Shown one piece after another: positions 1-9,337 of a stretch of 64,000 bases of DNA. Within the stretch, counting starts at the first letter, position 1. The number at the start of each line of letters is the position of its first letter. The translations under genes were made by a program, and so were the position numbers. Below the pieces are notes generated by a model that was not told the origin of the DNA, made no database searches, and was given only the letters and a program-made list of their open reading frames with translations. The DNA is from Planctomycetota bacterium (lineage in GTDB: Bacteria > Planctomycetota > Phycisphaerae > Sedimentisphaerales > Anaerohalosphaeraceae). Location: the NCBI GenBank assembly GCA_013349435.1, contig DUZQ01000006.1, positions 1 to 64,000 of the forward strand, in the 5' to 3' direction.

Positions 1-3000
1 CCCGGACGATAACCGATATACAAATCACCTGCATTGTCGCGTATCAGGCCTTCTAGCGAAGCGCCAACCGAGCCTGTCTCGGGTCCGTTGAGATAAAGCT
101 TTGAATTTGTTCCGACAAATACGCCCGCTATGAAGTTCCGGCCGGGACTTAAATTTGACGTCGCAAAATCTGCCGTACTCCCTTCGGCCGATTCGTTCCA
201 TACCGCAAACCTGACGGTGTCGGAGGCGGTCCACAACGCGTAGTTGTAGCTGTGTTTCCATATCAAACCGGTGTTTCTGGTTGTATCATTGAAGTAGAAC
301 CAGCCGCAAACGGTTACCTGTTGTGCGGGACTTAGCGACTCGCTGTCTTCCACCAGTATATAATCATCTATGCCGTTAAAAGACAGAGCATCATCGATTA
401 TACCTGTAGTGTTTATGTCCGATGTGTTCTGTTGAGCGGTGCCGTGGTTTTCTTCACCGCTGCTGTCTAATACTATTGTGTTATCGGCATCGTCATCCAT
501 TGTCCAGTGTGCGACCAGGTTCGGGTCTGCTGTTAATTCGAGCCAGTCACATGCGAAAGTGGCGAAGTCAAAGTAGTCAACCAAATCATTACGGTTACAA
601 TCAGCTCCTTGGCACCAATTCGGTTCCGAGCAGGTATCATCCATCCAGTAATATGCTAATATCACAAGGTCCGCAAAATCGACCCCGCCGTCATCATTCA
701 TATCGGCAGCCGTCCTGCCGAGCGATACCCAAAGGTTTACCTGTGTGCCGGGCATTGCAGAATAGCCGGCGACGGGCAACTGGTTAATTACGCGGCCGAC
801 AGGTACGACTTCATCGCAGATATAACACGGGTCCCCAACCGTCAGACCCACACCTGTAATAGCTGTCTCGGCCTGGGACACGCTCATTCCAACCACATCC
901 GGCACAACGGCATTTGGTTCTAAAGTGGTAAAATGCCATACCGGATTGCTAACTGACTCTCCACATATGCTTTTAGTAACCACCTGCCAGTAATATGTTT
1001 CGTTATATTGTAAATTCCCCGGCTCACAAGGATCACATGTCGGGGTTGTAAGGTTACTGAATATAAGTTGGGTCGGCGGATTATCTGTTCCGAAATACAC
1101 ATCGTACCTCTCCCACGGAAGAAATTCACTTATTGTGGTTATACGTGTGATATCCTCCCAACCCGGACAGCCCGTGTCGGGACATACATTGGAGCGGTCA
1201 CAACTTCCGTTATCAGCCCAATCAACATTCCCGCCGAATAAGATTCCCTCCACTTCATAACTGCCGGCGTTAATGACCACAGAGCCGGAGTTGCCCTGAT
1301 ACGTATCTGTATTGGCGGAGAAATACGTTACTCCGCTGTTATCTCGAACGGTTGCTCCGGCGGCATATTTCCTCGGCACCCCGTAAGGATGGCCTATAAC
1401 AATGACAGGCTCGTTATCTGGAATCTTGCCGGAGGTCCTGAACGGCAGAGGGTCATGACCTGTTACAGGTCTGTCCAGACGCATTATCGCCCAGTCAGGA
1501 CTCCCGTCTGTTCTGCCGAGAACCTCGTTACAATAGTAAATCTCTGATTCATCTATAGTAAGAACCGGTGTATCGGCGTCAAGCATGACAAATCCGAAGA
1601 TTATCGCCCAATTCGAACAATCACCGTCGCAGGCAAGATGGCCGGCGGTTACAATTATATCCTCGGCAACCAGAAAGCCGGACCCGTAAGCCGGCGCAGG
1701 CTGGTTGCGAAACGGCTCATCCGAACATAATGGATTGCCGGTTCCTATCGGGTCAAGCCACTGATACCACTGTGCTAAAGTATCTGAAAGAAGCGTATAT
1801 GTCCCGTCGCCGTTGTATGTCAGGTCGCTCTGATATATCAGGGCGACTGTAGAATCGCCGACAGAAAGCAGGCAGGGATCTGTTACCTGATATTCATCGA
1901 GACGGTTATCCGTACCGTAAATAAGTTTCGCCCAGCTTAAACCCTTTGTTTGTGCGATTTTTGTGGTTGGTTTTCTTGCTTTTGCACCTGTGCCTTCGTT
2001 CCAGGAAAGCGAGGTGTCTGTTTCCACACCGGTATCCCCGTTCGGAGGATAAGGATTATCCGCGGCCCCGGGCAAAGAGCAATCGTATGATGTAACCAGT
2101 AGCGTATAATCACCCTGGCTTTGATTAAATCCTGCAACCCGTATATAATAAGTGCTCCCGGCGGACATATTCATTGTCAATTCGGATTGATAATAATAAT
2201 CTTCGTTCTGTTCACAGTGCGAATCGTCATTGCAGGCCAGCTCATCACCGGAGCAACCGTCAAAAACGCTTAAAGTTGTATCATATAATGAACTGCCGAT
2301 GGTGCTTATAGTATAAAGACCGGAAGAAGCGGGCATAAAGGAGTTCCACACATCGAGGGTATCATTATAACTGCAACTGCTCTCGGTGCTTCCCGTGGCC
2401 GACACTGTTGAGCCGTAATAGGGCACATCTTCCGTAACTGATATTGCGCTTGCACAACTATCATTTGACGGGGGCGGTGTTACATCGTAATAAACCTTTA
2501 TCCACCAGGTGTCTATATATCCTGTATCCAAAGTATATACATCCGCCGCCCACAGCCGCCAGCACTGATTAACAGGCTCACCATTGCAGACCGTGATACC
2601 GGTCTCGGTCTCATTGATATTCGGCACACAACCGCCGTCTTCGTACCAGAGGCTAAACTCGCAATTAAGGTTTTCATCATTGAAATCAACCCACAAGTCA
2701 CTTCTGCAAGGGTGAATGATTTCATAGTGAACGTCTATGCACGTAACCGTAGCGCCAGCCGGCGCAGATGAGATACAAATCTCGCTGTAGTCCCAGGCCC
2801 CTTCGGGTATATCGACATTATTGTCGTTGGAACCTTCGACATAATCGCCTGAGCAGGTCCCGATTTTCACTTTACCGCCATCCTCTATGCCGGCTTCGGA
2901 TTTTGAACCTTCCACGAGGACGAATTTGTTCAGCAGTTTTATATTGACCCCATCGTTTACGAGAGCCTTAAACCTGCTGAGGGAAATTTGTGCAATCACC

Positions 3001-3404
3001 CGTCCGGGCCTGTCCAGCACATCAACATTGCTGCCCGGTGCCGGTTTGAGTTGTGATATGTCTGCAAGGGTAAACCGGTCATCCAGGAGTATCTCGACCT
3101 TTGCGAAATTTCGGCCGTTACCTGAAGCTTGGCACATGCACGGGGACTTTTTGACTGTTGACGGACTACCGGAACCGGTAAGGGGCTTTTTGATTTGACC
3201 GAAGCACTGCTTTTCACCTTTAAGTGCTGAAGAAAAAACGACGGTGCTCTGTTTGATTGGTTTAACGAACTTTTTCATCGCCGGGCTTTGTGTCCGGCCC
3301 GTCAGGCCCGAAGCAGAGACAGCCGATGCGCAAAAAACAAATAACAACGCCATAGCCAATGAATTGACAGGTTTCGCCCCCGCTAAGTTTTGCAATCTCT
3401 CCAT
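1..3404 (-). CDS. Secreted multidomain protein, partial at its C-terminus: signal peptide, PPC-like region, trypsin-like serine protease, Fn3-like and PASTA-like domains, dockerin-like segment, LamG-like domain
   Basis: Hand translation of the minus strand from ATG 3404; frame checked at several points with no stop. Motifs: TAGH, DWAIM, GNSGS; VPDVVGMSVSQAETAI (PASTA-like); DMNDDGGVDFADLVILAYYW (dockerin-like); HWTMDDD...NHGT...CGWFYF (LamG-like). Absent from the ORF track because it runs off the left edge. Confidence 0.85.
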   Translation of the reverse strand, partial: MERLQNLAGAKPVNSLAMALLFVFCASAVSASGLTGRTQSPAMKKFVKPIKQSTVVFSSALKGEKQCFGQIKKPLTGSGSPSTVKKSPCMCQASGNGRNFAKVEILLDDRFTLADISQLKPAPGSNVDVLDRPGRVIAQISLSRFKALVNDGVNIKLLNKFVLVEGSKSEAGIEDGGKVKIGTCSGDYVEGSNDNNVDIPEGAWDYSEICISSAPAGATVTCIDVHYEIIHPCRSDLWVDFNDENLNCEFSLWYEDGGCVPNINETETGITVCNGEPVNQCWRLWAADVYTLDTGYIDTWWIKVYYDVTPPPSNDSCASAISVTEDVPYYGSTVSATGSTESSCSYNDTLDVWNSFMPASSGLYTISTIGSSLYDTTLSVFDGCSGDELACNDDSHCEQNEDYYYQSELTMNMSAGSTYYIRVAGFNQSQGDYTLLVTSYDCSLPGAADNPYPPNGDTGVETDTSLSWNEGTGAKARKPTTKIAQTKGLSWAKLIYGTDNRLDEYQVTDPCLLSVGDSTVALIYQSDLTYNGDGTYTLLSDTLAQWYQWLDPIGTGNPLCSDEPFRNQPAPAYGSGFLVAEDIIVTAGHLACDGDCSNWAIIFGFVMLDADTPVLTIDESEIYYCNEVLGRTDGSPDWAIMRLDRPVTGHDPLPFRTSGKIPDNEPVIVIGHPYGVPRKYAAGATVRDNSGVTYFSANTDTYQGNSGSVVINAGSYEVEGILFGGNVDWADNGSCDRSNVCPDTGCPGWEDITRITTISEFLPWERYDVYFGTDNPPTQLIFSNLTTPTCDPCEPGNLQYNETYYWQVVTKSICGESVSNPVWHFTTLEPNAVVPDVVGMSVSQAETAITGVGLTVGDPCYICDEVVPVGRVINQLPVAGYSAMPGTQVNLWVSLGRTAADMNDDGGVDFADLVILAYYWMDDTCSEPNWCQGADCNRNDLVDYFDFATFACDWLELTADPNLVAHWTMDDDADNTIVLDSSGEENHGTAQQNTSDINTTGIIDDALSFNGIDDYILVEDSESLSPAQQVTVCGWFYFNDTTRNTGLIWKHSYNYALWTASDTVRFAVWNESAEGSTADFATSNLSPGRNFIAGVFVGTNSKLYLNGPETGSVGASLEGLIRDNAGDLYIGYRP

Positions 3405-3764
3405 TTTCCTTCTCCCAAATAATGTATTTTTATTAATATTCTTAATTTTACCAGAAAATATACGCTTTTCAAGAAATTTTTTAGAAAACTAAAAAATCAT
3501 AAAAAAAGCACTTTTTGAGCGGTAAAATGCGGTTAAAACGGGCCTTTTAAGCCGTTTTCCGGATATAAAGTGAACGACATTCCCTTTACGAACGAACGAG
3601 ATTATTCGCCATAACCTGTCTTTAAGCAAAGAATCTCAATCTTCGGATTTATGTGATTCCAGCCAAGCCTGCCCTGAGCGAAGCCGAACGGGAGCCGGTA
3701 CCCAGTCGTTCCGGAGCCGACTTGCGCCGCTGCGTTTTTGTTTTGGTAATTCGACAACATTTTA

Positions 3765-3866
3765 CAGAAGCCCAGCCGCCCAATAGTATCAGCAGAAGCC
3801 GAGCCGCGCAATAGTATCAGCAGAAGCCGAGCCGCGCAATAGTATCAGCAGAAGCCGAGCCGCGTA
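3765..3866. repeat. 28-bp tandem repeat, about 3.6 copies
   Basis: cagaagccgagccgcgcaatagtatcag, units starting at 3765, 3793, 3821, 3849; first copy has diverged. Confidence 0.9.
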
Positions 3867-4314
3867 AGCGGCCGAATCAATAGAAAGGATAAAGTATCTA
3901 TCCGCCGGCTCGTCCTTTTGCTGTCCACCGTGCACCGTTTACCGTCCGCCGGCTTGCGCCGGCAGGCTTCTGTCTGAGGAGCATTTGCATACACACACTG
4001 CCAAGCTAACGCTTGACAGCGGCACGCAAACATACCCTGCCAACTCCTTTGCGGGGGTGACAAAATAATGTTTTTGTAACCATGACGTTGTCTTCGGTTC
4101 GGCGTTCAGCTTTGTATAGTACCTGCGCTTATATCTGTCATGGTGGCAGTGTATATAAGTGCTGACTGCAATTTTGCCAGTATTGTCCCGGGCCGCCTTG
4201 GTTAACACAAGGGCTTTTCAGACAAAGACTTAGGTTTTCTTTTTGTCTTATTATGTTAGCTGGCACATATTTTGCTCAAATACTAAGCGATTGGCATTAT
4301 TACGGTGCGGTTTT

Positions 4315-4713
4315 ATGACTCTCAGTGAGGTAAATGTTTTGGTTGGCCGTTCGGACTGGGGCTGGGCCGAGGCGGTCAGTAAGATATTTGCGCCGAGAGG
4401 CGTTAATTCTATAGTGGCCGCTGATGCGGCAGTTGCGCTGGATATTATCCAACGGCGCAGAATTCACACGGCGATTGTTGATATGGATTCTGAGCCGGCG
4501 AGCGGGCTTAGCATCATAAAGGTTATCCACGGCTATTACCCGATGGTGCCTTGTATTCTGTTATCGCTTTGTGCCGAAGAGGGGCTTTTAGCCAAGGCCC
4601 TGGAGCTTAATGTATTCAGCGTGATAGCCAAGCCGGTGGATATGAGCATATTGCAGGACCAGCTTAACAGGCTGTTTATAAAGAGGTATAATAGCAGGAT
4701 ATTTGACGGTTAA
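4315..4713 (+). CDS. Stand-alone receiver-like domain protein
   Basis: VNVLVGRSDWGWAEAV...TAIVDMDSEPASGLSIIKVI...VIAKPVDMSILQDQLNRLF resembles a response-regulator receiver. Confidence 0.65.
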   Translation: MTLSEVNVLVGRSDWGWAEAVSKIFAPRGVNSIVAADAAVALDIIQRRRIHTAIVDMDSEPASGLSIIKVIHGYYPMVPCILLSLCAEEGLLAKALELNVFSVIAKPVDMSILQDQLNRLFIKRYNSRIFDG

Positions 4714-4737
4714 ATGATCGAAAGGAGTGAGACCAAA

Positions 4738-5028
4738 ATGAAGATACGACCATTGGGCGACAAAGTTATTGTCCAGCGATTGGAAGCGGAGGAAGTAACA
4801 CCGGGTGGGATAGTGTTGCCTGACTCAGCCAAAGAGAAGCCGCAAAGAGGTAAGGTAATAAGTGTTGGAACGGGCAAGCTTTTAAAGAACGGAGGACACG
4901 GCAAGATGCAGGTGAAAAAAGGCGATGAGGTACTTTTCACAAGCTATGCCGGGACGGAGGTGAAGTTGGGTACAAAAGAGTATATGATAATGGACGAATC
5001 GGACATAATGGCGATTATCGAGGATTAG
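4738..5028 (+). CDS. groES: Co-chaperonin GroES
   Basis: MKIRPLGDKVIVQRLEAEEVTPGGIVLPDSAKEKPQRGKV; SD aaaggag upstream. Confidence 0.97.
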   Translation: MKIRPLGDKVIVQRLEAEEVTPGGIVLPDSAKEKPQRGKVISVGTGKLLKNGGHGKMQVKKGDEVLFTSYAGTEVKLGTKEYMIMDESDIMAIIED

Positions 5029-5103
5029 ACAACCTCGAAGAATTTGGCAAAGCCGCTTTGCATTTTTGCATGGCGGGCACTGAAAATTAAACAGGAGAAG
5101 AAT

Positions 5104-6729
5104 ATGGCAGCGAAAAAGATAGCCTATGATACGGAGGCGCGAGCCGCAATTCGCGAAGGAGTGCGTAAGCTGGCAAGCGCGGTCAAGATTACACTCGGGC
5201 CGTGCGGCAGGAATGTTATTCTGGAAAAATCCTTCGGCTCACCGACCGTTACAAAGGACGGAGTAACGGTTGCGAAGGAAATTGAACTGGAGGACGCCTA
5301 CGAAAATATGGGTGCCCAGATGGTGAAGGAAGTTGCTTCAAAGACATCGAGTGTTGCCGGTGACGGGACAACTACTGCGACGATACTGGCTGAGTCGATA
5401 TACGATGAAGGCCTTAAGAATATTACCGCCGGTGCAAATGCGATGCAGGTCAAGCGTGGCATTGACAAGGCGGTTGATACGCTTGTTAAGAAGCTTGCCG
5501 AGATGAGTATTCCGGTTGAGTCGAGCAAACAGATTCAGCAGGTTGCGACCTGCTCTGCGAACCAGGACGCGGAGATAGGCAAGACGATGGCACAAGCGAT
5601 GGATAAGGTGGGCAAGGACGGCGTTATTACGGTTGAAGAGGGCCAATCCCTTGAGACAACGGTGGAGTTGGTAGAAGGTATGCAGTTTGATAAAGGTTAC
5701 CTTAGCCCGCACTTTATAAACAATATGGAAAACATGACCGTTGTATTCGAAAAGCCCTACATACTCGTGTTTGAAAAGAAGATAACCACGGTCAAGTCTC
5801 TGGTTCCGGTGCTTGAAAAGGTTGCCAAGCAGGGCCGGCCGCTGGTGATAATCGCCGAAGACGTTGAAGGCGAAGCATTGGCAACGCTTGTGGTGAACAA
5901 GCTTCGGGGCACGTTGCAGGTTGCCGCTGTTAAGGCTCCGGGTTTTGGAGACCGTCGCAAGGCGATGCTTCAGGATATAGCACTTCTTACGGGCGGTCAG
6001 GCTATTTTTGAGGACCTGGGTCTCCAACTTGAGAGCCTTGAGCTGAGCCAGCTCGGCCAGGCCAAGCGAGTAACGATTGATAAAGAAACTACGACCATTG
6101 TCGAAGGAGCGGGCAAATCCGAGGACATCAAGGGACGTATTGAGCAGCTCAAGAACGAGATTGATATGTCCACCAGCGATTACGACATCGAGAAACTGCA
6201 GGAGCGGCTGGCCAAGCTGGCAGGCGGTGTAGCTCAAATCAACGTTGGTGCTGCTACCGAGGCGGAGATGAAGGAGAAGAAGGCACGGGTGGAGGATGCC
6301 CTTCACGCCTGCCGGGCTGCAGTCGAGGAGGGAATACTGCCGGGCGGTGGTGTGTCCGCACTCAAGACGCTGGGTGTGCTGGATAAAATCAAGTGCACCG
6401 GTGATGAGAAGATAGGCGTCGATATTGTAAGACGTGCGATTGTCGCCCCCATTAAGCAAATTGCCGTCAACGCCGGTCTGGATGGCTCAATCGTCGCCCA
6501 AAAGGTGTTGGAGAACAAAGAGCTTAATTTCGGATATGACGCCCTTCGCAAGGAATACGGCGACATGGTCAAGTTCGGTGTTATTGTGCCTACGAAGGTT
6601 GAAAGAATCGCTCTGCAAAACGGGGCCTCGATTGCTTCGCTGCTGCTGACGACCGATGCGGTTGTCAGTGAGATTCCCGAGAAGAAGGAAGCTCCTCCGA
6701 TGCCGCCGGGCGGAGGCGGAATGTATTAG
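5104..6729 (+). CDS. groEL: Chaperonin GroEL
   Basis: [48 protein letters not shown]; Gly/Met-rich C-terminus GGGGMY. Confidence 0.98.
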   Translation: MAAKKIAYDTEARAAIREGVRKLASAVKITLGPCGRNVILEKSFGSPTVTKDGVTVAKEIELEDAYENMGAQMVKEVASKTSSVAGDGTTTATILAESIYDEGLKNITAGANAMQVKRGIDKAVDTLVKKLAEMSIPVESSKQIQQVATCSANQDAEIGKTMAQAMDKVGKDGVITVEEGQSLETTVELVEGMQFDKGYLSPHFINNMENMTVVFEKPYILVFEKKITTVKSLVPVLEKVAKQGRPLVIIAEDVEGEALATLVVNKLRGTLQVAAVKAPGFGDRRKAMLQDIALLTGGQAIFEDLGLQLESLELSQLGQAKRVTIDKETTTIVEGAGKSEDIKGRIEQLKNEIDMSTSDYDIEKLQERLAKLAGGVAQINVGAATEAEMKEKKARVEDALHACRAAVEEGILPGGGVSALKTLGVLDKIKCTGDEKIGVDIVRRAIVAPIKQIAVNAGLDGSIVAQKVLENKELNFGYDALRKEYGDMVKFGVIVPTKVERIALQNGASIASLLLTTDAVVSEIPEKKEAPPMPPGGGGMY

Positions 6730-6743
6730 CGAGTTAACTTCAG

Positions 6744-6775
6744 AGCGGGCCCCGTCAGCGGGGCCCGCTGTTTTT
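6744..6775 (+). terminator. Rho-independent terminator after groEL
   Basis: Perfect 11-bp stem agcgggccccg / cggggcccgct with tcag loop, followed by gttttt. Confidence 0.9.
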
Positions 6776-6786
6776 GAAGGTGGTTT

Positions 6787-7080
6787 ATGGTATTTCGATA
6801 TTTCTTTTCCGAACATGCTTCGCAGGCGACAAAGGGCCTTGCAAAAGGAAGCCTTGTACTGGGTCTTTTGCTAATCGGCTTTGGAATGCTGGTCTTTGTC
6901 CTCCGTGATTTATTTGCGTTGTTGGCGGCGGCGATATTTTTTATCGGCGGCTTCTCATCTATCGGGTATGCGATAAAGCTGTTTGTGGCAGCGCACCGAA
7001 TGAAAAGGAGTGGCTCAAGCCCCGATGGTGCATACCGCAAAAACGTGAATATCCGGGTCGATGAACACTATGACATGTAA
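6787..7080 (+). CDS. Small membrane protein, function unknown
   Basis: 97 aa with two hydrophobic segments. Confidence 0.55.
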   Translation: MVFRYFFSEHASQATKGLAKGSLVLGLLLIGFGMLVFVLRDLFALLAAAIFFIGGFSSIGYAIKLFVAAHRMKRSGSSPDGAYRKNVNIRVDEHYDM

Positions 7081-7088
7081 ATGCGATG

Positions 7089-7622
7089 CTAATACTCGTA
7101 TATTCTGTCTTCTACTAACAGTCTTATAAGGGCGGAATTTCCGAAGCGGTCAACCTTGATTTGTGCTTTTGCCTGTCTTTGATTTTGCCTCAGGTCTTTT
7201 TCGATTGCCTCTCGGTGTTTTTCCGGGATGAAGTATGACTCAATACCATATCTAATACCTCTCCAGTTTCTATGTCCCTTTATGACAAGACAACCATCGG
7301 GAACATTTTTAGGCCAAGTATTGTGGACCGAGGTGGCAGACCAGATTCCATCATCACCGGCTTTTAAAATTACATAGACATAACCCTTAATTTCTTGATC
7401 CGTCCCGGTCCTCATTGTAGGCTCTAATTCCGGGAGGCGGGATATCTCGTAGTTCAGTACAACATGGTAACCGCTTAGAAAATCATATGGGTCCACCGGA
7501 GTGGTCTTTATTGTTATGAGTTTGCCGGTAAGACGGGCATAGACTTGTTTGCCAGGCACGGCGGCAAGGATTGCCACCTGCACCGCTAAGGCCAGTATGA
7601 AAAAAGCCAATCTCTTATTCAC
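7089..7622 (-). CDS. GDYXXLXY-family protein
   Basis: DPYDFLSGYHVVLNYEIS motif; GTG start overlaps the stop of the DUF2157 gene (GTGAATAA). Confidence 0.8.
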   Translation of the reverse strand: MNKRLAFFILALAVQVAILAAVPGKQVYARLTGKLITIKTTPVDPYDFLSGYHVVLNYEISRLPELEPTMRTGTDQEIKGYVYVILKAGDDGIWSATSVHNTWPKNVPDGCLVIKGHRNWRGIRYGIESYFIPEKHREAIEKDLRQNQRQAKAQIKVDRFGNSALIRLLVEDRIYEY

Positions 7623-8946
7623 CGGCCGTTCTCCTTCTCTTGAGATATTTTTCAAATATACCACCAGTGACCACCAAGCCTACACCGCAGGCGGTAAAGG
7701 CCGCCGATTTAATCAGAAGACCCGTCTCGTACTCGAGTGTTCTGCTGACGACCATCAATGCTACCATCAAAACTCCTACCCAGAACAAACGGCGATTTTC
7801 CAATTGGCATCCGGCCCAGACAAGAACTGCCGCCATCACTAAGAATCCTATATTTGCGACTACGACGAGTAGTATCTCATTGATAAACGCACTACCGGTT
7901 ACAACCACAAGAGTCGCGATAATGATTCTCGTAATTGCCTTGAGCACCTGGTGGTTGCGAATCCGTTTGATAGCAAAGGGTAAGAGTAATAGCAAGACCA
8001 CCAGCGATGCAATAGTAGGGTTTGTATGAAGGAAGTCGGAGTTCCCGAAAATCAAGCGGTCTGCCCCGGTTACCTCTTCAGCAAGCTCCTGAAAGGAAAA
8101 CAAGTATTCGGCCAGTCCAGTTGAAATGACACCTGCTACCATTGCAGGTATGGCAAAAGACTTGAACTTGTCACTTCCGTAAGATACGAGACCCCAGCAG
8201 AATAAAAGTGCTCCTGTTGATAGAGCCGAGACCAACCAGCCAAAGAAATCAACGGCGCCTGCCGCACAAATCTGCGTGGATACCACAAGGCAGCTAATCG
8301 TCATCACAAACACTACCTCAGACCTTTTAATGTAGGCAAATGGTACAAATACTACCGCTGCTACAAAGGGATACCACCATGATGTGCTCGTTGAGTCGAA
8401 CCATCCGTGTTGGCCAACGAACCATATGAACGAGGTTATTATCGCCATAGCGGCATTTGGCACACTGCTCACAGCGTACGCCATTGTGATCGCGCCAATG
8501 GACCATGGCAAAAACATCCCGTTCCATTGACTCTTGACGTGAAATATCTGGGCCATCAGGCCTATATTGGCTCCGAATATCAGGCTTCCCAGGCAAATGA
8601 GGGCATGCCCGAGCTTGGGACTCATGCCGGTTATTTGCCAAAGGTAAATTCCTATGCCGTGGCAAGCAAGCATCGCACCAAAAACAAGCACCACTTTCGA
8701 GGTCCTGGTCATACCCATCCAGTGGTACGCAACGAAACTGATAATTCCGATTGCAACAAGGACGATGCCGATACCGTATATAACGCCAAGTAGTGTTCGT
8801 AAAGATTCGGCGCTGATTTTGCCAAGCTGGTATCGTTGCGTAAGTGCATTTGCCTGCTCAGGGGATATAAGGTCTTCGGCCTGCCAAACGGAGATTTCGT
8901 CTTTGAGTTGCTTTCTGAATTGAGCGCTAACCTTTTTGTTCTTCAT
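7615..8946 (-). CDS. DUF2157-type polytopic membrane protein
   Basis: N-terminal WQAEDLISPEQANALTQRY followed by many TM segments; pairs with GDYXXLXY. Confidence 0.8.
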   Translation of the reverse strand: MKNKKVSAQFRKQLKDEISVWQAEDLISPEQANALTQRYQLGKISAESLRTLLGVIYGIGIVLVAIGIISFVAYHWMGMTRTSKVVLVFGAMLACHGIGIYLWQITGMSPKLGHALICLGSLIFGANIGLMAQIFHVKSQWNGMFLPWSIGAITMAYAVSSVPNAAMAIITSFIWFVGQHGWFDSTSTSWWYPFVAAVVFVPFAYIKRSEVVFVMTISCLVVSTQICAAGAVDFFGWLVSALSTGALLFCWGLVSYGSDKFKSFAIPAMVAGVISTGLAEYLFSFQELAEEVTGADRLIFGNSDFLHTNPTIASLVVLLLLLPFAIKRIRNHQVLKAITRIIIATLVVVTGSAFINEILLVVVANIGFLVMAAVLVWAGCQLENRRLFWVGVLMVALMVVSRTLEYETGLLIKSAAFTACGVGLVVTGGIFEKYLKRRRTAGE

Positions 8947-9250
8947 AAAAGCTCCGGGACTCTACTAAGGCATTATTAGGCACCTAAAAGTATATTGACA
9001 CTGTTCCGAGAAGCAACATCTAATTTCTGATTCTTTTTTCGTGGGGCAAGCCCCACCTATCAAATAGGGTTTGCATATCTTTGTTGACATGTCCTCGCCG
9101 GTGGTATAAACTGGCAAGCCGGTTTAGCGGTCATGAGGAGGGGGCCTTAATTGAAATTTATTGGTTGTTCTTTGTAAACTTGACATTGTGAAAATGACAT
9201 CATATATTTACGTATCAACTTATGTAATTTTTTGAAATAGGAAGTAGAAA

Positions 9251-9334
9251 ATGAGGGTTCAGAGATTTTGTCTTGAAGAGAATGGTTACCACCTCGAAGG
9301 CGATATTGATGAAATTCAAGCGGAGGACGATTAA
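9251..9334 (+). CDS. Possible 27-aa leader/coupled small ORF
   Basis: MRVQRFCLEENGYHLEGDIDEIQAEDD* with aggaag upstream; stop TAA is followed by ctgATG of the next gene, and ggagg lies inside the small ORF. Confidence 0.35.
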   Translation: MRVQRFCLEENGYHLEGDIDEIQAEDD

Positions 9335-9337
9335 CTG

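Noticed and set aside
3765-3866. CRISPR array
   Set aside because: 28-bp units are directly contiguous with no spacers; no cas genes in the window.
4200-4310. CIRCE element upstream of groESL
   Set aside because: No TTAGCACTC-N9-GAGTGCTAA match; the ttagctggc...tactaag similarity is too weak.
5338-6459. 373-aa ORF antisense to groEL
   Set aside because: Lies entirely inside the conserved groEL CDS; an open antisense frame from coding bias with no recognisable domain.
9041-9056. Terminator gtggggc-aa-gccccac
   Set aside because: Perfect stem but only a 2-nt loop and no T-tract in either orientation; not called.
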